The translations under genes and the position numbers were made by a program. Of a stretch of DNA of 64,000 nucleotides, positions 40,722 through 53,900 are shown in pieces (the first letter of the stretch is position 1; each line of letters starts with the position of its first letter). Source of the DNA: Chromobotia macracanthus (Eukaryota > Chordata > Actinopteri > Cypriniformes > Botiidae); assembly GCA_036877525.1 (NCBI GenBank), contig JAZGTH010000005.1, positions 10,580,001 to 10,644,000 on the forward strand, written 5' to 3'. The notes under the pieces are model-generated. The model was not told the origin of the DNA. It searched no databases and worked only from the letters and a program-made list of their open reading frames with translations.

Positions 40722-41688
40722 TATCAGCTCTCCCATTGCCTCAGTATTCCCTACTTTCGACTCCTCCAGATCTCTGCGCATAGATGCTAGTCTAATATCC
40801 CTCTACAAACTGCTGTGTGGTATTACGACTGGACAGCCAAAATCTTGATCCTTTCGGAACTCGGACTGATCCGTCCGGTTTGTAAGAAATCAGTCTCACC
40901 GTGGACAGTCTTTGGGAAAAAATGCTAGGTGCATAGATTAGCAGCAGCAGCATTCGGAAAGAAAGAAACGCTGAAGACGGCAAATTACAGGCCCCAAAAA
41001 CCTATCTTACAAAACAGTTGAACTCAATAAAAAAAAACAGAAAAGAAAACAAAAAGTTGTTTTTAAAACATTACTAAGGATTGCTCGCTGGTCTCCTCAC
41101 GAAATGAAATTACGCAGACCTACATTACCAACCGAAAGTAAAACTCCCCCCGAAACCTTCGTTCTCTTAACAGGGTTTGAAACATGAGGATTAAGTGCTT
41201 AGAAACAAAGAACATCTTAATAACGCAGAAAAGCTTGACTGCATGAGATGGCTCGTGGATGAGGGACACAAAGGACTCAATATATCATAGTAAAAGTGAA
41301 TAAGAGGTAACTGCACGTTTTGAAAAATCATTGAAAAATACAGGATACCAATACTGAGTCGGTTCTAATAAACTGTACACGCGTTGAGCTAGTTTACAAA
41401 ACAGCTTGAGGTGAACTGGTATACAGACAAGACGCACAGTGGGATGTGTGGACGACTTACAGGTGGCTGGATGTCCACTATGAGTCCGTAGGTCTCATCA
41501 TTGACATTAAAGAATCTCATTATTTGATTTTTAAAAGCTTATGTTTTGAGAGCATAATAAAAGTGTGAACGATCATAAACAGCTTCATCTGTAATCGCAG
41601 ACCATTTGATAGGACGGTGTGGGCCTCTCGGGTCAGACTCACCGGGCAAATGGATCTACTAACACCCGCGCCAGACCTGAGTGGTTAT

Positions 41689-41972
41689 TGCGTATCCTAT
41701 AGAGTGAATTGGACTCTGAGTAGGGAGTAGAAAGAACCCGATCCACGATCCGTTCCATGACTTTCCATGATTTCCAAACGTCCTGATGCTTCCCGTAAAC
41801 TGCGACTTCACATCTCTGTAATCACATTTTTTATATCAAGAACAGTCTTGCGTATCCTATAGAGTGAATTGTACTCCATGACTTTGTGATTTCCAAAAGT
41901 CCTGATACTTTTCGTTCAGAGCAAGTTTACATTACATCACTGTAATTACATATTCTATCAAGAACAGTCCTG
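41689..41972. repeat. Imperfect tandem duplication in the rxra 3' UTR
   Basis: Unit 1 starts ttgcgtatcctatagagtgaatt at about 41689 and ends tatcaagaacagtcttgc at about 41852; unit 2 starts there and ends tatcaagaacagtcctgc at 41972. The units share catgactttc/catgactttg, gatttccaaa, gtcctgat and tctgtaat/actgtaat in order. Unit 2 is shorter, having lost internal pieces. Confidence 0.8.
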
Positions 41973-42682
41973 CTTGAGGAAAACGGCAATTGTAGCAGGA
42001 TGACGGCCAAGAACCTGTAGCTCCCACCATGGATCAAAAACACAATGTTTGTGTTAGAAGCCCAAATGTTTAACTTAAGCTACCTGTCTCACCACACACC
42101 TCTTAGAATCTCCCATAAGTCTTTGCTTCCAGAAAAACTCCAGTCAGCTCTTTAGAAGTTGGCCCTAACCAACGCTCAACAATATGAATACATAACTGCT
42201 AAATTCTGCCCAACCATCAGCCATGCCAGGCTATATACAGTCCTGGATCCCTCCCACATGACCCATTATATCCCAACATGCACAATCCTGCCATTGCCCT
42301 GTGGACAGAATTCCTGTGATTACTGCCCAATGAAGCACTACATCTCAATCTAACTTATTCTGCTCTCATCATTTTTTACACAACATATACCCACTGAAGA
42401 ATAGTTTGATACACCCGTGTCCACTTTTATCTGTGGGCTTGAAGTCCACCGTCATCTTTTTTGTGTGTTATATATTTATATCTTTATACAAGGTATAAAA
42501 CAGACCCATTGATGCCATGACTGTATTTGAAACGCTGAGTCAAGAGGAGATTCTGAAAAGTCAATCCGATCATCTCTTTACCCACTGGCAAATGGTGTCA
42601 TGTGATCAGTTTTTTAGGGCATGGTGGGGTGGGCATAGCCTCATTACCACCCCTCCCCCACGACGAGAAGAGGGAGGTGTCA

Positions 42683-42830
42683 TTATGTCATTTGGTGGGG
42701 CGCCTCTAACATCTCCATGAGGAAGGTGTCAATTGGCGTGTCCCCTATCAGTTTAAAGAAGAACAAATGCTCTAGACACTTCAGTCCAATGGAGCGCAGG
42801 GCTGGGAGCCGCAACAAGAGCTTAGCAAAC
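42683..42830 (-). CDS. rxra: rxra last coding exon (LBD helices 10-12, stop)
   Basis: [20 protein letters not shown] to [14 protein letters not shown] at 42685-42683. Contains the dimerisation helix and the AF-2 core FLMEML. Acceptor GTGTGCAG. Confidence 0.97.
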
Positions 42831-43530
42831 CTGCACACACAGACAAACATGGATTAGCATGCACAGAGGCAAAGTCGAGAGAGATATATAGATAGAACAG
42901 AAACTATAATTATTCTAGACAGAGGACTGATAGCTCTTTTATCTGGAGTTGATATGACTGACAGCTAAGACAGTCTGACAACCTTTGAAGTCAGGGCTGA
43001 AACTTTTCATACACAGGCTGTCTTTTCTATATGCGGCACAGAATATATGATGTACAGTACCGGTCAAAAGTTTGGAAACAATTATTCTTTATTAATATTT
43101 TTTATTACATTTAAAATAACAGTAAACTCATCAAAACTATGAAATAACACAAATGTAACTTTGGGAATTATGTTGTGATTAAAGTTACTAAATTTATTAA
43201 ATTTGAAAATATAAATTAAACTAGGTTATATTCTAGCATATTCAATGTAGTCACCCTATGTCTCCAATTTACAATTCTTGAGGAATCATCCTGAGAAGCT
43301 TTTCAAAGAGTTTTGAAGGAGTTCCCCTCTATCCTACACTTTTATTTTCTGGTTTTTCTTCAATATTTGGTCAAATCATCCATTTAAAAAAAATCCATTT
43401 AAATTTTCTAATAACAGAAATTGGTATGTTGGCACAATTATGTTTTTGTTTACAATAATAATTGTAAACATTTAAGCAAACAGCTTCATATGAAAATATT
43501 TTTAAGATAAGAAACATTTCAGTCAAGTGT

Positions 43531-43570
<40 letters not shown>

Positions 43571-43632
43571 ACACTTGACTGAAATGTTTCTTACCTTAAA
43601 AATATTTTCATATTAATATTTTATATATATTT

Positions 43633-43670
<38 letters not shown>

Positions 43671-46600
43671 AGATCTAATGTAATCTAAGTATATTATAAA
43701 TTTTATATGTACTTCTGTACCTTCCAGGTTGTTCAGGGTACTTTTGCTTGCAGTAGGCTTCCAGAGAGGCATAAACTTTCTCCCTCAGTGCCTCCACTTC
43801 ACCAGGGTTCGACAGGCCTTTGGAGTCTGAAATTAATGCACAGTAAAGATGAGTTTTGGAGTAGGAACTGTTCCATCCTCCCCAGCACAGCTTCAAAATA
43901 ACAGGCAGTTCCTGCCCAGCCTCAGGGTGGGGTGAGAGCATTTACTCTACTGAACAATAACGGTTCACAAATGTTTGCCAGAAAGTTGAGAACATCGTTC
44001 CAGTTACAGCTCTTGAAACAGTAAGAGCAGAAGTGTGGATGATTTGTTTTTCCAGATAAAACGCAAGTGAATCTCTGCAACTCATTTCTCTGAATTCAGT
44101 CTGAATCTTCTGGAAGAGACTTCTGAGAATCTCAAAATAAGAAAATGAGAGCTTTATCCTTGTCTTCATAAAGTAAATGAAGTAAAGGGAAAAGAGAAAA
44201 GGTTTCCTCAGAAAAAGAACCATGTGCTGTCTCATGAGATGAGTCTCATTAACGAATGGATCCACCTCCTGCCAACGATGGAGAGCTACAATGTCTCTAC
44301 AAAGCCCAGAGTTATTGTTATCTTGAGGATAGTATATTAACATCTCTTCATGCAGACATTTACTCAATTTACAACAGAGCCTGAGACAGTAAAGTATGAC
44401 ATTGTTGGGGAAACTGAATTAAGAACATCAGACTGGACTCAAACCTGTTCTACAACACAGCTCTGACTACAGAGTGCCTACACACATCCAAAATTATGAG
44501 ATTGCCTGCTAGTGCATGAACAGAGAAGGTACCTGGGTTGAAGAGGACAATGGCTCGAAGGCACCCGAGCTCTGTTTTATCCATCTGCATGTCTCTCATC
44601 TTTGACACCAGCTCCGTCAGAACCCTGACCACAAGAGAAACCATACTGGTGAAGATCAGAGCCACACTTTAAAAACACCCCCATCTTTCTTCATTTATAT
44701 TTAAAGGGCATTCAACCAAAAATGAACATCCTTTCATCATTTAATCACCTTCTTTTATTTCCAGACCTGTATGACTTTCTTGCTTCTGAGGGACACAAAA
44801 GGGTTTGGAATGACATAAGGGTGAGTTTTTTTAATTTTTAGGTGAACTATTTAACTTTAACATTCCCTTTAAAATTCCGGCTATGCAGAATGACGACACA
44901 TGAGGAGAACATTACTCCATTACTGCTGTGACTCTCAAATATCAATATCTCTTTAATAAACACCCAGACTGACATCACTTCCTGTTTCCACTGAGCGGCG
45001 TCTACCCTGACAGCCTGGGCCTCTGTGTGACCGGGTGACAGCCGGGTTCCCACTCTTAACACAGTCTAATTCAATTGACCTGGAGGAGCGAAAGTTCGAG
45101 CGGGCGGGGGGAACTTCAGCCCGGCGCTTAAGTCGACCAGCCACTTCATTTGCGCCATGGCTGTCGCTTACGGGAGATCTGATGAAGAGACATTATCAGC
45201 GCGGCGCATCTGAATGCAAGCTGTATTAATATGGTGATGTAATCCATTCTTTCCAAGGAGCCAGGCGTGTTCTAATCGCTGAAGTCGCCTCTGGGCGGTA
45301 CAGCAGACAGACATCCCAATCTCAAACTTGAAGACAGCTATTTAATATTTATATTTACTGTTAATTCACTGTATTAAAAGTCAGCCGTTTATTAATAAAC
45401 ATTTATCTTACACTTTTTAACCTTACATCTAATGTAATGCATATACTGCTGCAGCTTTGTTGTTTCAGGTTAGATGTTCAGATTAGATTAGATTAGATTA
45501 GATGAGTTTACAGACAAAGAAATACAAAGAAATGAAGCTCTTGCAGCTTTATTTCATGATTGTTATGATTCGTGCAGGTGAGCATGCAGTGTAAGGCTCT
45601 TGGCAGCACTGGGCATCTCCTCTGTATTTTTTGATTTCATCATAAATGACATACAAATGGATTTCCTTTAACAGTCTGAGCGCTCGAGCGTCTCGCCGTG
45701 ACCTCTGTTGCCAGCACGACTGCATTTTTAATGAATATGGATGTAAATCGATGGAGCGCTCGCTCCTCCTGCCCTTCTGTTCTGCGTTTTTCTGCTAGAA
45801 AATGTCAAGGTTTCTCTTCTGCCCTTGTCATGGTTGTTTGGAGTTTGATCATCTCTTTGTGTCGCAGCCGCAGTACCACAGCATTAAACTTTTCTTATAA
45901 AAATACTGAACATAATCTTAATCAGTTATAAAACATCTATCATATACAAAATATTTCTAAACAAAAAGCACCTGACTTTATATAGTGTCATACCTACTTC
46001 AACAGCTATACAACAAATAATTTTATGAGTTCATTCTGGATTGCCAATTAATGTTTGATTTTTACACAAATATTCTGGAAATTATGCATTAAAAAAATGT
46101 ACAATATTGAGTTAATTTTGATAAAAGCTAACAAGGTTAAAGTTCAGCTAAATGTTTCATTATCCCTCCCACATTAAAATGCACAAAGTTAAAATTGTAT
46201 GTACTTTAAAATGCAAAGTATATGATTTTATACACCAATAAATATCATTTTAATGGCTATGCAATGAAACCATTGAACCAAATTATGTAAATACATGAAT
46301 ATAGAAGTATATGCAAATTATTGTAAACAAGACTTAAAATGCAACACTTAGTTTTATACAGTATGTAACAAAGGACCCCAGTCTGTCTCTCTGTTCACCA
46401 AGAGCTCCTTGTCCAGGAAATGGTTGAAGATCCCTGATCTCTAACTTTTAGTCAGAGAAGGCACCATATTTAATTTAATTTGATGCAACTAAAAACAAAA
46501 CTTCGAATGAAGTACAATACATTCATGTCTTTGACTCTTACAGCCTTGTTTTGGTATGTAATTAGATACATCTGCTTTATAAAGCCTCATTCTAACCTGT

Positions 46601-47796
46601 CAAATATAGCTCCTACACCCGCGCTGTGGGCGCTGTTTCGATGAACGTGTAGTCCAGTGGCCAGCAGTATCCCGTCCTTCACCGCTATAGAGCGATGGGA
46701 AAATGACGCAATGAGGAGCTCATTCCATCCTGAGAGAGAAATAAAAATAATGATTCAACATTATGCATGATAAGAATGTATTGAGTGACAGGGCTCCTTT
46801 AAAACCAGTCTGCCTAGCAACTACACTCCCCACCACCCCATTTCCCCAGAGTTGAGCTTGGGAAGGGCTGAGATGCTTTCATCTATGAGACAGCAGAACT
46901 AAAGGAGTTATTTATAGAAAACCTGAGCGCTCTGAGAGAGAACCATCTCGCATGCTCTTCAGCTGGTTCTCAGAAGACCAGCATTACTCACTAACACAAC
47001 AGGCCATCAATAAAATGAAACACAAAGTGGTTTGTTTGTTGAAAGGTGGTCTACAGAACATCTAGACATCTCTCTTGCTTGTATGTCAGCTTCAATGTTT
47101 TAGAGAACAAAATGATTCATAATTCTGAATGTTTCAACACACAGTGAGCCGTCTACCAAGACATTATAGGCTATGTGGTTGCTAAAGTGTGGTGGGTGGT
47201 TGCTAGGAAGTTGCTGAGGTGTCCCAAATGGAGGTTAGCATGCTGCTATGCAGTCACTTAGGTGTTCTGAGTAGTTGCTACCTGACGGCCGAAGTCAAAG
47301 CTGGTCTTGTTACCAGTAGAGTGAGCTTCCTATCTTAAGGGTTCATGTGTTCGTGATGCTGTTAAAGTCACCTGCTCGCAGAAGAATGACCTGGTCATCC
47401 AGAGGAAGATCTGAAAAGTGTGGGATCCGTTTGGCCCATTCCACCAGAGTGAAGAGCTGCTTGTCTGCCGCCTGACAGATGTTTGTGACAGGATCGTTGG
47501 GCTGGTGGGGGAAACCAGAACACAAGAGATGAACTGTGAATGCAAATGTCAATTGTACAAAAGCTCAATGGCCATTCGTTGATGAAAGAGCTCCTACAGA
47601 ATTCACAAATGGAGCTTCAGACAGTCCATAACGTGCTGATGTTCTTTCACAACTGTTTTTTAAAACAGCTTTACAGGTCCATGTGAATGAGGAAATGCTG
47701 GGTAAAAATAGGAAGTCTATATACCCAGCTAAAAAGGAACGTTCTCAGAACATTGGCTTACGTTCTCTTACGAGTTATAAAAATGTTTTAAAACTT

Positions 47797-47836
<40 letters not shown>

Positions 47837-47864
47837 AAAGAAGTTTTAAAACATTTTTATAACT

Positions 47865-47898
<34 letters not shown>

Positions 47899-47917
47899 TG
47901 TTATATATATATATATA

Positions 47918-47964
<47 letters not shown>

Positions 47965-50900
47965 TCCCTGTGAAAGAAGAAAAATTGTGCACTCCTCCTA
48001 ACATTACAGCGAGACCTATGCACACAACGGCCGGTGACTAATCAGCTTGGAGTGAGAGTGAACAGGAAGGCAAAACAAACAGTGCTTTTGCCCCGGCCTG
48101 CGCAGGAAATACCTGCAGAGACCTGGTGCTAAAAAATTACCCTCTCCGAGCAAGCATTTCCTGCAGGAAGCTCCCTGGAAAGAACTTCCACATTTGCCCA
48201 TTCCCAGGTGAAATGCCGTTCAGCATATTTAAACCTCTATAGTAAAATGACTGGATGACACACAGTTAACGGCAAAATGTGCTACAAAAGTCTCACAGCA
48301 GAGAGTTACGGCCAAAACGCACGTGTTGTTCTCTGCAGGAATGTTTTTACAGGGGAATCCGTGCAAGGGAGTTAGCGTACGGCGAGTTTCCCTCAATGCC
48401 TCCTGCGGATCGGAGTCAATTAGCACGTTTCAGCATGGAACGCCATCAAAAGAGACAGAGGACAAATAAGAGATATGAAAAATGACCTAAATGATTCTCG
48501 CCTCATGTTGTGTGAAGCCAGGAGAAGGATAGACACAGTGCTTTGTTTCAGGAGATGAAAGAGCGAACAAACAGACTGCGAGAAAAAGAGGCAATGAGCG
48601 CAGGACAGCGGAAAACAGCGGGGGGCGCTTTCTGAAAGGACGAGAACAAATACAAATTGAGTGCCGTTTTTCAACAAAAGTGTCAAGAGGAGCGCATTAA
48701 AAAACATCAACAGGACACTGTAGTGGGCAAGAGGACAAATAGTGGAAAAAGGAAAATAAACAGAGAGGAAAAATCATTATTTGTGTTTATCACAATTGTC
48801 TGTGTCCTGGGGGGGCATTTCTGGCCTCAGTCTTGGTAGCTTTATGTAGTGCATTACAGGAAGTTTATTAATAGGTTTGACACCACAATTATAAGTCAAG
48901 AGCTTTGAAAGGGTCAATATTTAATCATCTGACACACACTTTAGTCCATCATGCTAGTCTGAGAAGAAGAAAATCACTTATTTTCCTAGCAGTTAGTGTA
49001 CATCCCCAGTAAAAAAAAAAAATATATTTTTTTTTGCTAGCATCAGCTGGTCTACCAGTCTTACTAAGTTGCATAAAAGGGCAATTGTCAGCTAGTCGAG
49101 GAGGGCCAACTAAACCAGCTAAACAAACCATACTGGCCACACTGGAAAGCAGTTTACATTGGCACGTTTACATTTACATTTATGTATTTGGCAGACGCTT
49201 TTATCCAAAGCAACAATTCATTCAGTTCATATTAAATCAGTATGTGTGTTCCCTAGGAAATGAACCCACCACATTTGAGCTGCTAACACAATGCTCTACA
49301 AATTAAGCTACAGGAACACAGTTTAGCTTTGTGAAGCTGTTTTGCTGCAACAGCTGCATTGTTTGCTGCAATGCTGCAGTTACGATGCACGTTGTTAATG
49401 GGGCAATGTAATTTTTAATATGATTTATGACATCACATGACATCATTACCTAAACAAGTTCCGTCCAGTTCTCTCAATCAAACTCTCTCTATTAACTGTA
49501 TAAAAACTAGCAAAAAAGACCAAATAATAAACTACAACAGCAAACAAACGTGTTAACAAGTATAAGCTAAAAACTTTTCAACAGCTGTACATCAGGAAAT
49601 GACTACAGGTGTAGGATGGGCTCATCCGTGATTTTCAGATTTAAACACGGGAACTCTGCGGAGAGACTTGAGAAAGCACGTCAGATGTTTCCTCTCACTG
49701 GATCTATTGCATTTAAGTGCCCGTCTGAAACTCACACTGACAACAGGGAAAGATCAAAGGTAAGAACTGGAGATAGCAAACTGTTAGCCATGTCTGAAAC
49801 TGCTGACGACTGTTTATATGCAGAAAAACGGTGCAGTTTATAAATATTTCTGTGGCTGGTCGGGGACACACAGACGATCCTCCTCAGTGCATCGGTTCCT
49901 GTCATGTTTCTTAACAAATATGTAAACAAACAGATAATTAATTCACAAAACAAAACAACAATATAAAGGACTATGAAGAAGCTTCACTGACTCTCGTCAG
50001 AGGAAAACAACTCCCACAGATCTGGTTAAACACAAAAAAAACCTCATAAATGATGTATTGTTATCTCAGCCTGTTGACACTGACCTCGTTTATTCTCTAT
50101 ACAAAATAAACGACTGAAAAATAGGTGTACAATCAAGGCTGATAATGTTAATGCTGACAAAAATTCACTTGCACCATTTTTGTGTGTGGTATTCATCGCC
50201 TGCGGAAAGTGGGTGGAAAACAGACTTTTATTTAGACAAAATGCTTGGTTACGTTTTCTGTTGATCATGGCAGCAATGATTCATCAAATGGCGAAGAGCG
50301 CTATAATCGCATATACAGACATGCAATCCAGTTGTGCACATTTTCTGCACTTGTTTCATTCTTAGTGCATTTTTCTTTACATGAACATAATGAAATGATT
50401 CCTGACAATATGAATCATTGTTTTTGATGATTCATTACTTATATAATAGCGAACTTAGTCATGTACTAAAAACTGTTACCTTGGCAACCTTCAAGTGACC
50501 AATAATGACTTGATGGTGGAAAAGCATCTTTATCATAAACTTCATCACAAACTTTATCATAATACACAAACATCACTTAATCATATTTGTTATCTAGAGC
50601 CATATTAATACAAGCAGGATAAATGGGTAATTAACAATGTAAAAATCAGTGAGAAAGAAAACATCAGACTGAATACAGCCGGCCATATGATTTACTTGTG
50701 AGATTCGGTGGCGTCGTGCGAGCATTAGCCCCAGGCCGTGAGTGATAAGGATTTCTTCAGATTCAAGGAGACATTTTGATAATGTTCTTCACACAACCAT
50801 CACACAACAAGGGCTGTTTTTGTTCCTGCTGAAAGAAAAGCATTCAGTCTGCATTATTCACCGCAGAGTCTGGTCCTGGGCTCTCTCAGAAACGGCACGC

Positions 50901-53900
50901 TTGCATACTGCGCCATGAAATTTTTATAACTTGAGGAGAAGAGATGAGAGACGTTTCAATTTTTCATAGTCTGCTTAAACTATATTATTGTTGCGTGGCA
51001 GCAGAGCATGCTGCACCAGTGCAAGGTAAAAAGCCAGACGGCTGCAAGAAACAGCAGCGCTTCCTGTGTATCAGAGGTGTTGAAACTAGGGATGCGTAAA
51101 ACTACCCGATTGACTGATCAGCTAATTGGTCTTAAGAAACCCTGTAAAGCTGGTTTTGGGGTCATTCAGGGCGATGTTTTACCATGTCAACATAAAAAAA
51201 GCTAATGTGTGTAAAAAACATGCATATATGCACAGCTAGTCAAACAGTTAACTATTTTGACCCATCGCTAATTAAAACATGACACAAGGTTGAAACAACA
51301 CCGAATAGACATTTCAATGAACTGACGCCCATGATGTCATCTGAATTAAACGAATGAGAAAACGATAAGAGTGAGTAACTGCTGTTGGCCAGCGCATAAT
51401 GACAAATACACAGACAGACAGAATCCAACAGAGAGAAAACACAAGGAGCCTGAAGAAGAGTGCCAGAAATCTAAAGGATAATGAAAGAAAAGCAAAGAAA
51501 AGTGGAGGGAAATGACAAATGAGCAGCTCTCCTCCTTCACAGACTATTCTTCCCTTTTGACTGAAGGCATGTTACTAACGCCTGTTTAACTCCTGTTCTA
51601 GGTCACCATAGAGACCATGAGATAAACGCACTTTATTCGGCTTGGCCAATCCCCAGCCATTAGGCAACAGTGGCGATCCATTCATGCGCCGCACACCCAG
51701 GCCTGTGATTAATTAGAGCACGGGGCAGTGGCTCCCAAAAGAGCATAGGCAGGAGGGGACCTGCAGGCACAGTCGGAGGGGAGAAGGACAGAGCTGGCCG
51801 GCACACAACAGCAGGAGGGCGATGCTTCTGATAGCCGGCCAATAGAAGACCACAGAGAGAACACATTCCAGTAAAATGTCTCTCTGCTGTCCAACTCTGG
51901 ACTGCATCATTATTTTCTTTCATATCATTTATTAAACTGTCAGACTGTAATATTAAGACTATTAAAATAGCCGTCCACGCACAAACTGAGAGTTCTGGCA
52001 TGCGAAGACTTGACGTCACTGTCTTAGCCTGCGAGCTGTAGCAAAGGTTAAATCTAATAACACTGAATAACGTTGTGATCTGAATAAGCTCTATTTTTAT
52101 GCGTTTTGAATGTGATTTGGAAATAAAGGACTAGCTTCAGAAAAATGATTATAATCAGATGTGCTCACCACAAGGTTGTTACTGTATATTATAAATATGG
52201 TGAAAACTACTGACTTAAAAACTTTTTTACAAACTTAATATGTAATAATAAGTGCAAATAAATGGAAAATGATAGAACTAAACTATATGTTTACTAAACT
52301 GAAATTAATCATTAAAAATAAATCAGTATGAAGCTGGTTTCCTGGTCTTAGGATGGTTTTGGGTGCTGGTTTAAGAAACTTTATTTTAGCAAAGATGTCC
52401 ATGTAATTAAAAATCTATTACCATCAATACTAAATGTAAAAATTATATTAATAAGTACATTTGACAATAATAGTACAATAAAACTATACAATAACCCTCA
52501 TTCACCCGAGCTCTCGAGCCCCCTACTGGATATAAAGGATGACACACTGAAGACTACACAGACTACACAGTGAATCAGAGACTGACTGAGTGCTTTCTAG
52601 TGTCAGGCCTGGCAGCTACTCCCCCCAGACGGGCCGTATGTTCTCCCCCTTCTCGCTACCTTTCCCCAAATGTCTCTCCTCTGTTCCCACACATCTTCAT
52701 CTTCCTGAAATAACTCCCCATTTACTCACATAACAGCCCCCTTCACTTCCAGAACATTCTCGCTTCGGTACAGAGGAGTCCCAAAAGACGCACTCAACCA
52801 CCCAGTCTCTCTCTTTCTCATTTCCTATTCCCCTGTTCTGCTACTCTTCTCGTATCTCCACTCCACCACCCCAATTCAATTTCTGCACTACAACTGCTAC
52901 AAGTATTTTTTTTCAGCAGAGAGATAGAGAGAAAACTCTCCTCGGAGGCTGACGGCAGGCTGAGAGCTCCCGGAGACTGTCAGAGAACTTTATTACTCAA
53001 ACAATGCTTGGAAGTGAGGCCCAATGATCACTTTAACGGTGTTGATTTGTCATGGTGACTTGAGGAGCAAGAGGAAACCAGAGAAACATCACAGCACATA
53101 GGTAGAGCTATGCTGCAACTAAAGCCTGCCTCTTCTGAGTGAATTACCAACAAAAACACCATTTGCTAACAACAGTGCCATGGTAGAAACATCTTAAAGG
53201 GATAGTTCACCCAAAAATGAAAACTTTTCCATCATTTACTCACCCTCGTCATTCAAAACCTATGTTACTTTTTTGATTCTGTGGAAGACAAAAGAAGATA
53301 TTTTAAGAAAAGTCCAAACAATGAAAGTCAATGCGTGCCATTCTTATTTGGTTACCAACATACTTCAAAATATCTTCTTTTGTGTTCCTCAAAGCAAAAC
53401 AGTCATACAGGTTTGGAATGACATGAGAGTCAGCAAATGATGAAAGAATTTTTATTTTTGGGTGAATTATTCCTTTAAGTGTTTCTTTAAGGTATCTAAG
53501 ATTTCCAAAGTTTACAGTGCACAAAGAGGAAGTGATGTCACTTACTGAATTTGAGGGCATGGCCAGGTTGGTTTCGATGTAAGTCTCTGTTTTGGGCTCC
53601 ACGGCAAGCTCCGCCTCCAGAATCTTCTCCACGGGCATGTCTTCGTTGGCACTGCTGGTGGACTCCACTTCATTCTCATTGCGGTCTTTTGCTCGCTGGC
53701 GCTCCTCCTGGACGGCTGTATGTAACAATACTAGTCACGGTCACTTACAGCTGTCAGCGAATCAAAAGGCACATACTTATAATCAAGCTGGTTCCCCGCT
53801 CCCAATCACACTAACTGAAATTAAAGCTGCAAGCCGTAATGTTTGTCCCTCTATCGCCATCTGTTTGGCACTTAAAATTGCAGGCTACTTTGTGTACTTT

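Larger units (their letters stand above)
39423..42682 (-). other. rxra: Probable rxra 3' UTR
   Basis: No other gene is visible in this 3.3-kb stretch and it contains few recognisable repeats, consistent with a long 3' UTR. It holds a strong CTCF-type motif (40708-40721) and an imperfect tandem duplication (41689-41972). The extent is inferred. Confidence 0.5.
42831..43720 (-). other. rxra: rxra intron (last)
   Basis: 890 bp, mostly repeat: a Tc1-like fragment (43053-43330), then a long palindrome around a TA tract (43487-43617) and a second TA run to about 43668, ending only about 50 bp before the exon. Confidence 0.8.
44625..46596 (-). other. rxra: rxra intron
   Basis: Contains a foldback MITE (44701-44874), a CpG-dense block (44985-45290), a second small CpG-rich patch near 45675-45770 and a short (TTAGA)n run at 45481-45503. 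No gene recognised. Confidence 0.7.
47502..53545 (-). other. rxra: rxra intron (6.0 kb)
   Basis: Holds a family A repeat and palindrome at 47.72-47.87 kb, a TA/TG microsatellite to 47961, a SINE (49167-49320), a CTCF-type motif on the minus strand (52516-52529) and a foldback MITE (53194-53480). A weaker CTCF-like word is at 48615-48628. No gene recognised. Confidence 0.75.

Noticed and set aside
43942..44367. 141-codon minus-strand open frame
   Set aside because: Lies wholly within an rxra intron, resembles no family and does not join the neighbouring exons in frame.
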